Origin: Chlorophyllum brunneum
Taxonomy: Eukaryota > Basidiomycota > Agaricomycetes > Agaricales > Agaricaceae
Reading direction: 5' to 3'
DNA: 64,000 nucleotides
Assembly: GCA_963576785.1 (NCBI GenBank)
Contig: OY756143.1
Coordinates: 744,001 to 808,000 of the forward strand
The stretch's first letter is position 1; each line of letters starts with the position of its first letter. This document shows, piece by piece, positions 34,772 through 46,068 of the stretch. The translations under genes were made by a program, and so were the position numbers. The notes beneath the pieces are model-generated. The model was not told the DNA's origin. It ran no database searches and saw only the letters and a list, made by a program, of their open reading frames with translations.

Positions 34772-36678
34772 TCAAATAATGGTTCGACCCACCAGAGAAT
34801 ACAGCCAACGAAGAAAGTCTACAAAGTGTGTTGGTTCCGTTCGCAGGCTGCTAAAGTCGAAGCTGTTCAGTTCAGAGATCAGACTCGGAATATGTTCATC
34901 AGACACTAGGCAACATGCCCTCCACCCAATGTTGGAAGAGACCAGGGACAATGTGGAAAGGACCATCCGCGAGTCGCGTTGAGATTCAAGCCAAGAAAAA
35001 TTTGTGGGTTCTGTCATAGGGTTGAGTCACAATGTAATATGATAGACGAGTACCTTACTGTGGGGAGCTTGCCACCGGAGAGATTGGATTGCAACGTCGT
35101 GGTGTATGGCAGCCGTATTCAAGGTAAGATTGCTCGATCGATTCGGATCTTTCAGAAAATCGGAAAATGAAGCATGGTAGAAGCGGATAGCGGTTGAGGC
35201 GGCGGATGACGCTACTGGAATAAAAAGCACTGAATGTAACTGCAGGAGCGATCGGTAGAAGGGATCTCGATCAATCCCAAGGAAAAGGGCGAGATTTTGA
35301 GCAGAGAAATGTGTGTGGGGGTACAGTATACATACGCCAAGGATGCGTTTCGTGGTTTTGAAATCGATGGGGGGGATGTCAGAGAGTATCCGGTGGTAGA
35401 GAAGATCGAGAGCATGCAAAGGATTTATTGCGCCGGGTCTGCTCCAGCCGCCGAGAAATAGAAGGCAGACTTGGAGCTGACCATTCGGATCGTTGTAATG
35501 TTTGTCACCTATGAACTTGACGATGAAAGAGGCAAACCCAAGATGTCCTGAAGCCGCAACAGCTATGCGTCGCAGACTATCTTCTGGTGGCCAATTAATT
35601 CCAAGTCGGTCCTCATTATCACGGCGTATTTTGTCGAGTTCACCACGGAGAATGTGTACGGCGTCTTGCTGTGCCTCAGCATCGTCAAGGTCCAATCCCT
35701 CTCGTTGGCAGGTGATCGGCCAGTCTGGATTTGCTAGTAGGGACTTAAGATGAGACTCTGGGCGGCTGCAGATCATCCAAAGGAGGGGGAACTTGGCCAT
35801 GGAACGGACGTGGTCACCGATGAGCTCGATGAATTCCCGTTGTGCCTGCTGGCCCTTGCACTCGTCCAAACCATCAATAATGATCATCAATGGATTCTTA
35901 ACGTCTGCTTTGCGCCGACTCATAAGGTATTGGAATGGCTCGATGATAAGTTCCCTAAACTGTGCACGACGATTCTTGCTGAGAATCAAGGGATCTTCAA
36001 CAAGCCGCTGGGTAATGACGCGCTTGTAATGACGATGTCTGGTGGCGAGCTGACAGGCGAGTGTTGGGATTACAGTGTCAGGGTCATCCTGATCATTTGG
36101 CCTAGAGAAAAAGTAGCTGGCACCCAGCCGACCTGAGTGTTCTAATTCTTCGGCAACGGTCTGGGCAATTGCGGATTTGCCTGCCGCAGCCGGACCAAGA
36201 ATCCAGAACATCCTCGAGTGGCGATTTCGGTCACAAACCCACTCGTGAATGCGATTCCTCAAACTTTTCCGAGTGTCAGGATGGCATCTAGGCGGGTATG
36301 CTCGAGCCGAAGAGTCGTGCATGGCATCGGGCGTCCCCTTGTGTGCCAGAAGTTGAACCACTTGTAGGAAGTTAGGTCACCGGAATCCGGAAAAGGAACG
36401 AAGGTACCTGTTTCGCCAGAAGCGATAAGTTGAGTGATCATTGTTGGGTTGTTGACTATGAGGTGATGGGAATTTGCAAAGAAGTTTGTATGCTCGGAGG
36501 CTGGCTGTGATTTGTCCGGTGGCTTACGCCTCTTGAATATGGATAAGAACTTCTTGAACAAGTGGGCTAGTTGCATGGGAGAACGCAGGTGAAGATAAGA
36601 CAGGGTTGGGATAGTGGCAGAACCTAAGTGACTCTGCATAGCCAAGGCCGCATGCTTGTGGGCGCCCATTCCTGTCAT
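34772..36678 (-). CDS. NACHT-domain ATPase (short NLR-like protein)
   Basis: This is a STAND-class NTPase of the fungal NLR-like type. The N-terminal exon encodes a basic stretch (FKKFLSIFKRRKPPDK) and FANSHHLIVNNPTMITQL. A 46-base intron (GTACCT to TACAAG) joins it to the conserved HDSSARAYPPRCHPDTR block found just before fungal NACHT domains. Then come Walker A GPAAAGKSAIAQT, FFSRPNDQDD, Walker B PLMIIIDGLDEC, the sensor-like WMICSRPE and a winged-helix part ending FYHASFSDFL. A final intron (donor near 35049) leads to a C-terminal exon ending at 34772 with a WRACC segment and FVDFLRWLYSLV. No WD40, ankyrin or TPR repeats follow, so it is a short form. Such proteins are linked to non-self recognition in fungi; the role here is inferred. 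The start may be MQLAHLFKKF at 36576. Confidence 0.86.
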
Positions 36679-36910
36679 CTGAAGCCATCATTCGGATTAG
36701 GGCATCATTAGCCACGTCTTTCCTCTCAACCTTGGGAAATGCTCCAGGGCGCTTCATGTGTTGAACGACCCAGCTCACATCACCATGGACACCGTGTGCT
36801 CTCTTGATACCTAAACCCGGTGGCTTCTCAGCATCTTCTCCGGATTGCTGAAAGAGTTCTAGTCGGGTTGAACATTCAACAGTATATATTTAGGAGCAGT
36901 GTGATATCGA

Positions 36911-38191
36911 AACGCGTGTCGCGTCAGATCACCACACTTCTTTGTTTAATCAACGAACTTTTCGTATATAATCATGCTACTACCCGGCGCCCAAATCTAA
37001 GACGAGAACCGCCTCGGTCCACAATAATGGGTGAGTGCTCATACTTACTATTATCTTGAATAGTTGTCCGAAACCATAGTGTCCCAGGAGGTAGTTGTAA
37101 TACTGTCAATAACTAACGACGATCTATACTCAATTGAGAATGAACAGATACCCTCCCGCGATATCTGGGCTGTTTTTGAACTACAGTCCCGCCCCGACCT
37201 CCTACACAACCTCAAGGTCAGTTGTTTGAGGCATGCAATCATCTCCCATACCTTAAAGTTATGTAGGGTTTCATACGACAGCAGGTTTACGAACTCCTGG
37301 ACGTCCGGTACACTTTCACTAAGCAAAAGCCCGAGTCGTGGGCTGAACTCCTCGAAAGAGCAAGTGCAATCCACTATTCCCATTTTGAACCAACTGATGC
37401 CTTGTTCAAAGGTATGTCAACGTTTCCCCGAGCTTTTTGACAACGGGGCGACGCGTTCGGGGCGGATCCAAGCCATCATTCACTACGCTGGTAGCGCTTT
37501 GTCCACGAAGAGAAGCAGCTTGAGTAAGGAAATCGCCGGTATCAGCAAAGGCCGGTATCCGGGTTCATCTAAAGGTCCTAGAGTAGAGGTGGGCACCTCC
37601 ACGAGAAAAATCTCACCAGAGCTGAACGATCCTCCAAAGAAACCCAGTACTAGTACCCGCTCCCCCTATTTGCTAAGGTCCCCTCCAGCTCCGCGGGACC
37701 CAATCGAACGTACCTCGAGGCTCTCGGCTCGGCGGACCCATGCAACGCTGACAAAAGGTCGCCCCAGTCCAAAGGAGAATGACTCTGAAGCTACAGAAGA
37801 CGGCAACGTTTGCTCTCAAACATCCCACTCTCCGCCTACGCCCAGACTTCCAACTCCCACATCTCAGAACACCTTGTGTTCACCTGTGCGTCCGGTCCCA
37901 TCCCGAAATTTGAAACCGCCCGACTATCAGATCGACGAAGTTGCTACTTTCCTCCGAAGCTGCGAGCCTGACATGGAGTACCTCCTTGGTTCATTCATTG
38001 GGTACGGGTGTCGGAACCAGGAATTCCTTACCGCCGTGGCAAATTGGTCAGAAGATGAGATTGATGAGTATTTAAGGGATCTAGTCATTGTTGATGCCCC
38101 AGCTCCGTCTTGTGGCGGTCTTGACCGCTTGACGGAAATGGACATTCGTGTGTTGAAGAGGCATTTGAAACTTTCGACGAAGAGTCGGTAG
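36911..38191 (+). CDS. Family A copy 5, nearly full-length
   Basis: The coding start is uncertain; the feature begins at the 5' block shared with copies 3, 4 and 6. Early exons give NEQIPSRDIW and RPDLLHNLK. After an intron ending ATGTAG come QQVYELLDVRYTFTKQKPESW and LLERA. The large last exon begins VCQRFPELFDNGATRSGR, followed by a Ser/Pro/Arg linker with SPYLLRSPPAPRDPIER. The C-terminal module reads QIDEVATFLRSCEPDMEYLL, GSFIGYGCRNQEFLTAVA, EIDEYLRDL and LTEMDIRVLKRHLKL, stopping at 38191. The join between LLERA and VCQRF is awkward: the two parts are in different phases and no clean intron reconciles them. So either a splice site was missed or the gene is damaged. The gene is divergent from the NACHT gene with only about 230 bases between them, and convergent with the next gene. 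Confidence 0.6.
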
Positions 38192-38319
38192 GATACGGGG
38201 CTTGTTACTGGATCTATAAGCTACAAAATAACTCGTAGAGGACCATCAAGGAAGTAAATGTATAATAAAATTAAGTCGCACATATTGTAGTTTGCCCCAG
38301 CGAATCAACCAATGGTCGT

Positions 38320-40063
38320 CTACATCGGAATCTCGACAAGCCTCAACCCTTCCTCACTATTCCCCTCATCTTCAACAACCGTCAAATAAATCACTCCAGA
38401 ATCATCATCGTTGCTATACCCCCCAACACTTCTTACTGGTGAAAGTGGTAATGTAATAGGGATTCCCTTCGGATTCTTGTGTGAATGAATACCACCTGTT
38501 CGAATCGGCACCGGCTTCAATGCCGACTTCGGAATTTCGACCGGGGGTATATGTTTCGGTTTCGGATCACTTGATGCATTTCGGCGCCGGGGAACGTCAC
38601 TCGGGGCCTGAGCTGCCCTTATTGGAGGCGGTGCGTAGAATGCATTGACCTTGCCCAGGTCTTCCTTGCTTAGGTGAGGTACCTTCAAGTTTGGCGTTGA
38701 CCGATTACGCGAGTTCGGGCTTGACAGCACTTTCAGGTTATTGCCTTCTCGGGGTCCAAACTTCACAGATGATTTTGTGCGTAAGCGTCGATCATCGGGC
38801 GTCCAGGGAGTCGGCGGTGGGTCGGGCGACAACGGCGAAAACGCGGAGGATGTAAATGATGCGGAAGACGGTGGTGTCGAAGACCGGGTCGAGATTGGTG
38901 AGGAGGGTGTCTTAAGGAAACTTAATCGCTTCCATTGCCAAGGCCAGTCGAACTTGGACGCGCGTTGTGGCCACATGCTTGGACTCGAGTTTGCTGACGA
39001 GGCGGTACCTGGCCGCTGCCGTTTCTTGGAATTCCCCCGCTCGAGTATGTTGACTCTGCTTTGTTCAATGTTGGCTGACGCACTCGAGTCGTCCGTGTCA
39101 ATAAACGACACGTATGAGGATAGTATTGAAGGTGACGTTCCAGGTCTCCGCACCTTCTCCCTTCAAATTATCAAAATCAACGCATATCCAGGTGGCAGAG
39201 AAAACACAACTTACTTGGAAGGTTTAACGTCGAGCATATCTCCGCCTCGACACCCGAAATCAAGTCCAGCATTTGCACTTAAGGGTGCATGCGTGATCGA
39301 CGACCAGAGCTTATTTCTTCCTCCCGCTGAGGCGTGCTGTTGGGACAGTTTCCGGGGACCAAAAGAGTCTACTGATGGGGAAGTTCTGAGTTTGTTCCTG
39401 AGCCCGAGGCCAAATGATAGACTAGGCCGCATTGAGCATGGCTGGGAGTTCGAAGTAAGGGTGTTCGGCGATCGCGAACTAGCGGATGTAGTAGAACCAG
39501 AAGCAGACCGCTGTGACGCTATTGACGATGAATCTGGTGAATATTCGCTCTGTTGAGAGACGGCAATCAGTTAGTGCTCGATAGGTAGAGCCCACGATGG
39601 AATTGTGTGTTCCGAGTGCCATTGATAGACCACTGACCTCACTATAACTTCTCCGCCTTCTGTTCGGTACCAGCTTTGAATCCTCCCACTCTGATATGGA
39701 CATGGACAGGAACGAGCAATCAGATGATGATGATGATGATGATGAGGCCGTTAGTTTGTGACAGTTAGATGTGTTTGGTGTCAGCATTTGGGTCGTTTCC
39801 GAACTTGATGGCGAGGACTGCGGTGCTGTGGTCGGTAGCGTCCCCGTTGGTACCGGTGTATGTGACACTGCTTCATCCGAGTCTATCGTGTACCTGCAGG
39901 AGTACGCGTAGGGATGATGATCCATGACGGGCTGCTCTCTCTCCGATGTGCTTCGTGAATTGACTCTCCGAAGGTCGCTCCCAGAGACGCTGAGGTCGAT
40001 GGGTGGGGGAACGGTGCGTGTGGTCGAGGTCCTCATTATGAAGGTTTGGTGGTCGTTGGCCAA
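38320..40063 (-). CDS. Ser-rich hypothetical protein
   Basis: Three exons on the minus strand give a protein of more than 500 residues. Exon 1 begins at the ATG at 40063 and includes RTVPPPIDLSVSGSDLRR, a poly-Ser run (from a CAT/GAT trinucleotide tract at about 39728-39744), SISEWEDSKLVPNRRRRSYSE, and then an intron starting GTCAGT. Exon 2 begins SEYSPDSSSIASQ and includes LSFGLGLRNKLR and GRNKLWSS. The large exon 3 has KFDWPWQWKRLSFLK, PDPPPTPWTPDDRR, SKEDLGKVNAFYAPPPIR and ends GVIYLTVVEDEGNSEEGLRL. I do not recognise the family. There is no signal peptide, membrane span or enzyme motif, and it is mostly predicted disorder with many SP/TP sites. It is convergent with family A copy 5, with about 130 bases between the stops. 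Confidence 0.72.
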
Positions 40064-43000
40064 GCTGTTTCTCCTGAGAAGTAAGTACCAGTAGCCAACA
40101 CAGGCAGTGGTGGATAAAGGCCGGAATGGGGAATATGCGCAAAAGGTTCATGAAACATCATCAATATACATATCCTGGACGTCAGCTTCAATTGGCATTC
40201 CTCACCAGAATCAGGTGCTCTCACTACCGATATCAATCCACCAACGATATGTGTGTCCTATATAGTCAGATGAGCGTAAGGTTGTTCAAACCGGCACCGC
40301 CTGACACAAGGCTCGTTCTTGGGCGTTTAAATTATAACACCTGAAGAACAAAGTGGCGAGTGAGCGATGAATGGCAAGTTGAACAGCAGTAGCAGCGAAC
40401 TTGCTAGAGGTAACCCGGAACCGGAAGTGATCAGCGAATGCCGACCGCGATATGCCCAGCGAAGGAGGTGGGCTGTAGGGACCCAGTCGAAGGAAAGGGG
40501 GAGGAGAAAAGGAGCCCAATGGCCACGCAGTCACGGTAGCATAAATATCCACTCCGAGCCTCCATGCTTAGTGTGCTGCTATTCTAAAGCCTTGTTTGCC
40601 GCTCGGTGTAGACGAAACGGGGTTGGCTTCCAGCGATGATGACGAAGTCACACACCCACTTTTGGTATGGTATGTTGTCGGAGTTAGCCGTGTTAACTCG
40701 CTACGGAACCCTATCCCTTCCTTCCTGTGCTTGGAAGAGGCTGAAACAGAAGACTAAAGCAGAGCTCGCATCGGATTCTCGAAGCTTTTGCTTGTGGTCA
40801 ACTTGTGGTATGGAAGATGTTGGCAAGTGCTCCCCAGCGCTGTGAGCAAATCCCGTAGATTTCATAAGAACTATTGGACCGGCGCCCTAGGACCCTGAGT
40901 TCTTCTAGTCAGGTCAGCGATCAAGATCAGGCCCTTGGTGCAGAGTTTGGGAAGACGGGGTACGGCAAGCATTCCGCAGTATCATCCCAAAATTCATCAG
41001 CCCAGGCGCAAAATCAGGGGACATGCTGGCCCCGTACTACTGTAAGTTCTGTTTGGCTGTGGGAACGACTCGCGAGTAAATCCTGAGCTGGTACTCATCA
41101 CACATTCAGCGGAGTTAGAACAGAAGAATTTGCTAATGTTTGACACCATGGGCATTCGCATTTCCCACTTCCGCGCCTGGATTAGCATCACCCATGACAG
41201 GACATCTGTTCGCCTCTCCTCACCTGCTAATTGGGTAGTCTGATCTATCTTCATTAGCACTGGCTGTTTGCTAGTAGGCTAGAATGTAGGGACAGCGCAG
41301 CCCGCGGTCGATTCAACTTGTCGCCTAATGCGAGATATAGACCATGATACATACGTGGGAGGTAGGCTTTGTTGGCCTCATGAGGGTATCCCCACGGATT
41401 CTCGTGTTTGTCTAACACCTCCAATGTATTGGTTTTCAGAAGATTTGCTTTAATCCCCCCAGCATGGATCCCAGCCAACGGACACCCTTGACCAGTTGGC
41501 GAAACCACACAGGATGACTGTCGCTATACCCAGAGCCTTGAAAGGCCAGTGTTCTTTGTGTGTGAAGCGAAGCAGTCTTCATGCATGAAATCCCCGGTGT
41601 TTCAAGTACGGGGAAGGAAGGTCCGAGAGCATTCGGTTGCGCTGTAGCGAGTCTGGGGTAGTTCCTATGGACCCGATGCGTTATGCCATGAAGGAAGGTG
41701 GTTTGGCGGAGGACTTGAACACGGGGTACGAAAATGATTTACTACTGAAGAGGTTTGCATGGCCAATGTTAAGTGCAATCATGTAGTCCTAAGAGAAGAG
41801 CGAAGGGAATGAATAAAATTCCAGAAGAGCTCGCGACCCAAGGTGACAGGTCGGTACTTCATAACAATTCTCCACCGTGTACTGTTGAGTGCTCAGCCTG
41901 CCGGTGTCGCTTTGCCCTGATGAACCCGACACCAGCAGTCGAGACTAGACCAGAGGGACGAGATCATGATGCGGGCGTCGTCTGATAGCGTCTGATATCC
42001 AAAATAACACACCTTATCCCTCTGCTGAGATTGGACCAAGGCGGTCATGAGTTACGGCAGTCGTGGGAACATCTTATACACAACTGAAATATATGTCATA
42101 GGGCCCGTAGCATTTTGGAATGAAGTCGAACGTTCGCCTGACCTCGCTGGTGATGTACAAATTCAGATCCTTAGATCCTGTTGGGCACGCAGAATATATC
42201 AAAAATATCCATCGTGAGCACGAGCCCCATAGCATGATCAATTGCGTCATGTTGACATGTAACTGAAGATTTTAAAATCCATCCAGCGACTTGGATCGTC
42301 ACCCTATTTCCGAACACCACCAGTCTCCGAACCACTCTCGAGGGTATTTTGTGTGGTTTATTTTTGACTCGGGTCTCTCACGTGGCGGTGCCTCAGCTCG
42401 TAGCGCGTCAGGTTCGGTGTCGAGCAATGGATCTGGTTTGGCAGCCTTGGGGGCTCTCTGGCTTAGGTGGTGAGTTGTTCCCGGCTCTAACACCTCAGGT
42501 TCCGCACAAGAAGCACCGCGTGGGGGTCCTCGCGAAGTCAAGCGCACACAGAATTGTTCACTGAGAAACTTGAATATTGGAGACTCATTGTCTTCATCTT
42601 ACTTTCAAAATAACATTCTCTCTACTTGGAAGATCGTGAACCTGAGCATAATAGGCGGTGGCGGTACGTGGCACAATGTTCTCATTCTGAATATGCCGCA
42701 GTGGAGAGCTGACTCACTGAGAAGTGCTATTTCCAAGCTTCATCTGCATAGCTTGCGTAGCCTCCGGGCAGCCGGGCAAAAATATGACGAAGACTGGGAT
42801 GGTGGTTGCACTGATTTGGTATGGGTTGAGTATCGCTGTGTATTTTCCGGCTGCCCTATGCCATAAGGGATATATGTATTATTAAGAGCTGGTACAGGTC
42901 AGGTATATTGCCTCTCGGCTAACATCAGCGCCGCGGTCCGACTGTCATGGTAATATCACTCCCATGTAGTAGGACCGCCTGTAATAATTGTAGCGCAGCC

Positions 43001-43979
43001 TGGTGAGATGTTATTTCGGTGCCCAGCTTTCGGTGAGATAGCGGTCGAAATTTTTTTCCTCTTGACCAGCCCTTGCCCTTGAGGCCACAGTACCAACCGT
43101 AAAATTCGCGCATCTGAGTGACCCCCATCCAGCTCTCCTCGCTGGTGGATTGTGGCAGTGTCGAACCTGAGTCGCATGGAGGAGCGGAAGTTCGGAGCCG
43201 CGAACATTACGTAACACGGAGGGAGTATAAATCGATCATCGATTCAACTTTTCCAACTACCCTCCCACACAACTCTCCTCCATTCGCAGCTTGGCGTTTC
43301 TTGATCTACGGGTTTCTTGTATCTGTCTATCCAAACTTATATATTCATCTTCTTTCGAGCGATCGTGACTATCGCTCGTTGATTCATCATTACAATCCAG
43401 CAAAGAAACAGGGACTTGCGTTTGCTGACCCTTCAGTGCGTTTTCTGCTTTTGCACCCGTTTTCGATGCTGTGTATTCATGCTACCTCTCTTTCCACTTT
43501 TTTCGTCATCAGGTGGTCGTCTGTCCGTGGTGCGTCTTTAAATTTTTGGATACACGTGTCGTGTCCGATCCTGAGCATTTCGGCCTTCTTCCACAGGTGA
43601 ACCACCCTAACAGGACCAAAAAGTACACGCAGTACAGCTTAGCTTATTCAATTGACTTCTGCTTGACTTAACCTACCCCGGACCCCTTACTCGTCTCGTA
43701 CCAAACCCGCGACCCATCGCCCTTCAAGCTTTTTCCTCGCTGTACAGGGAGCGAGGAATCCAACACCGACTGAAAGTACCCAAACCAATTACCGGATCCT
43801 TTCCCCGCCCGGCGGAGCCCTTTTGTTGACCCCCGCGGCGGTTTGGATTTCGGTGATTACTCTTGGGTCATCCGGAAACACTCAACAGATCTATCAACAC
43901 CGTCTTCTCTTGTTCTTTCAAAACTTTCAACCACTACTTTCTGGGCGGCGCGTGTATCTTCTAGACACTCTGACCATCG
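40064..43979. other. Gene-poor stretch and ornithine decarboxylase leader
   Basis: Most of this has only short frames without recognisable content, and no transposon motif was found. The right end belongs to the ornithine decarboxylase gene. A TATAAAT box at about 43225-43231 is followed by a pyrimidine-rich transcribed region of roughly 700 bases before the ATG at 43980, containing several short upstream ATGs (for example at 43467) and possibly a leader intron. Confidence 0.5.
43222..43979 (+). promoter_or_regulatory. TATA box and long 5' leader of ornithine decarboxylase
   Basis: GTATAAATCG starts near 43224, beside an ATCGAT-containing palindrome-like stretch. If transcription starts about 30 bases downstream, the leader is over 700 bases before any splicing and contains several upstream ATGs with short frames. 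Long leaders with upstream frames occur on polyamine-pathway mRNAs in other eukaryotes and can slow translation. That this happens here is inference. Confidence 0.4.
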
Positions 43980-45756
43980 ATGATTGAACTCGCTTACATT
44001 GACGACATCACCCCGACTATCTTGGCCCCACACAAGGCTATCGATTTCGAATTGCATTCTCCATCGTCTGACACATTTGCAACATTTTCTTATGGAACCG
44101 ATTATGACTGGACAAAGGCCATCTCCCGTGGAGATAGTGATTTGATGGCCAAATGTCCCACCTCTGCGGATATTGATACCCCCGATACCTTTATCAACAA
44201 TTTCAACACTCAACAATATGACATTCCCGTCGACAGCGACCCAAGCGATCAGCAGAATGAGAGCAATAATCTGTTCACATTCGACCAGACCCAAGGGGAA
44301 GCTATTTTCCCTGAATTACCTCCTCTTTACCATGGGCGACCCCTTACGCTCTTGCGCAACGGCATCTTAAATGCACGTCAACTCGCCGCCGCCGGTGAAC
44401 CCGATGCTGAGAAGGCGTTTTTCGTGGGAGACTTGAGCGATGTATACAGGCAACACAAGAGGTGGAAGAAGCGGTTGCCTGAAATCCAACCTTTTTACGG
44501 TATGCCCTCCATCGCTGATGGTACATCTAAGTTGATTAAAATTGCCCATCAGCGGTCAAATGTAATCCGGACCCATACATCATTCGACTCCTTGCCTCTT
44601 TGGGCGCAGGATTTGACTGCGCATCCAATGGCGAGATAAACCAAGTCCTTTCGATGGGTGGAGGCACCATTGACCCTTCCCGTATCATCTTTGCCAACCC
44701 ATGCAAGGCCCTATCTTTCATCCGTGCTGCTGCTAGGTCTGGCGTGGATACCATGACATTCGACAATGCCGATGAACTGTACAAAGTTGCCAAATGTCAT
44801 CCTCATGCTAAGCTAGTCATCCGCATTTTGACCGACGACTCCAAGAGTCTGTGCGCTTTCGGCATCAAGTTTGGTGCTCCACTTTCTGTCGTTCCGTCAC
44901 TTCTTGCAAAAGCAAAGGAGTTGAACTTGGATGTCATTGGCGTGAGCTTCCACGTCGGAAGTGGCTGCTATGACCCATCTGTGTACCGTGACGCAATCAG
45001 CCGTGCAAGGGCCGTGTTCAACATGGGCAAGGACATCGGTTACGAATTTACCCTTTTGGATGTCGGAGGTGGATTTGAGGACCGTCTCTTTGAAAATGCA
45101 GCGGAGGTGTTGAGAAGTGCGATTGGGGAATACTTCCCCGAGGGCGAGAGGAAGGAAAAGGGGATAAGACTTATTGCCGAGCCTGGCAGGTTCTACGTTT
45201 CTACCGCCTTCAGACTTGCGGTTAATGTGATAGCGAGGAGGGCGCCTTTGGATGGTGCCAAGGGACGTGCTGCCCCTGCCCAGAATGAGGAAGAACAGCC
45301 AGAGGTTATGTGTAAGCACCTTGTCCTTGAAGCCACAAAGACCTTGAATGACTCGTGATACCAGATTATGTTAACGATGGCGTATATGGTGCATTCAATT
45401 GCATCTTATTCGATCACCAGACGCCTCAGCCCCAAGTCCTGACACTCAACGGTTTACCTTACACGCCCTCCTCATCCTCGCAGCAACAACTCGCGAGCGT
45501 CTGGGGACCGACCTGCGACTCCATCGACTGTGTGTCTAAGGGAGTGATGCTCCCGTATGGAATTCAGGTTGGCGACTGGTTCGGGTTTGAAAACATGGGC
45601 GCATATACTATATGCGCTGCCAGCCAGTTCAATGGATTCGAGGTTAGCAAGGTGATTTATACCGTCGGTGGTGGTTCCGACGAAGAAGTGGCTGTTGGTG
45701 AGGAGGTGAGGGCGGCGCTTGTTGGATTTGCAGAGCGCGTTCAGGGGAAGATGTGA
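43980..45756 (+). CDS. SPE1: Ornithine decarboxylase
   Basis: This PLP enzyme makes putrescine from ornithine, the first step of polyamine synthesis in the cytosol. Exons 43980-44499, 44553-45311 and 45365-45756 join in frame to 556 residues. Visible motifs are AFFVGDLSDVYRQHKRW, the PLP-lysine block FYAVKCNPD (restored by the first intron), GAGFDCASNGEI, FANPCKALS, SFHVGSGC, LLDVGGGFE (PLP phosphate loop), IAEPGRFYVSTAF, YYVNDGVYGAFNC and WGPTCDSIDC with the catalytic Cys at the dimer interface. The chain is about 100 residues longer than typical at the N-terminus because of an acidic Ser/Asp/Gln-rich extension before the barrel. The start is the first ATG in frame, and an internal start cannot be excluded. 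Control by antizyme is expected for the family. Confidence 0.96.
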
Positions 45757-46068
45757 ATTGGCCATCCACTCAAAAGGACGACAACTGAACTTATGTTAAT
45801 ATTTTGATTATCTTTTGCTATTGCTCGAACAGATGTACTCCTTTGCTGATATGTATCCCTTTCTGAAGCAAAGGTAAAAAAATATAGATAGACCTAAAGC
45901 ACTCTAGATGTGTAGCCGGGCGCATTTTTGACTCAAAATTATCGTATTAATCATCGTTTCCAACAAGTCTTATTAGAAATTCTACATAAGTACTCATCAA
46001 AAGCGTCTTCAATCAACTACATATTGCATAGCAGTGCTCAATGTTCAAGATATTTACCCAACAACCGA
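45757..46068. other. Intergenic, convergent 3' ends
   Basis: These 312 bases lie between the stops of ornithine decarboxylase (+) and the Asp-Pro-Ser repeat gene (-). They are AT-rich and hold the 3' untranslated regions of both; no other feature is seen. Confidence 0.6.

Noticed and set aside
38741..39556. Plus-strand frame of 271 codons
   Set aside because: It is antisense to the Ser-rich minus-strand gene at 38320-40063, whose exons have proper splice sites.
43118..43600. 160-codon frame upstream of ornithine decarboxylase
   Set aside because: It starts at GTG, overlaps the TATA box and has no motif. The area is better explained as promoter and leader.
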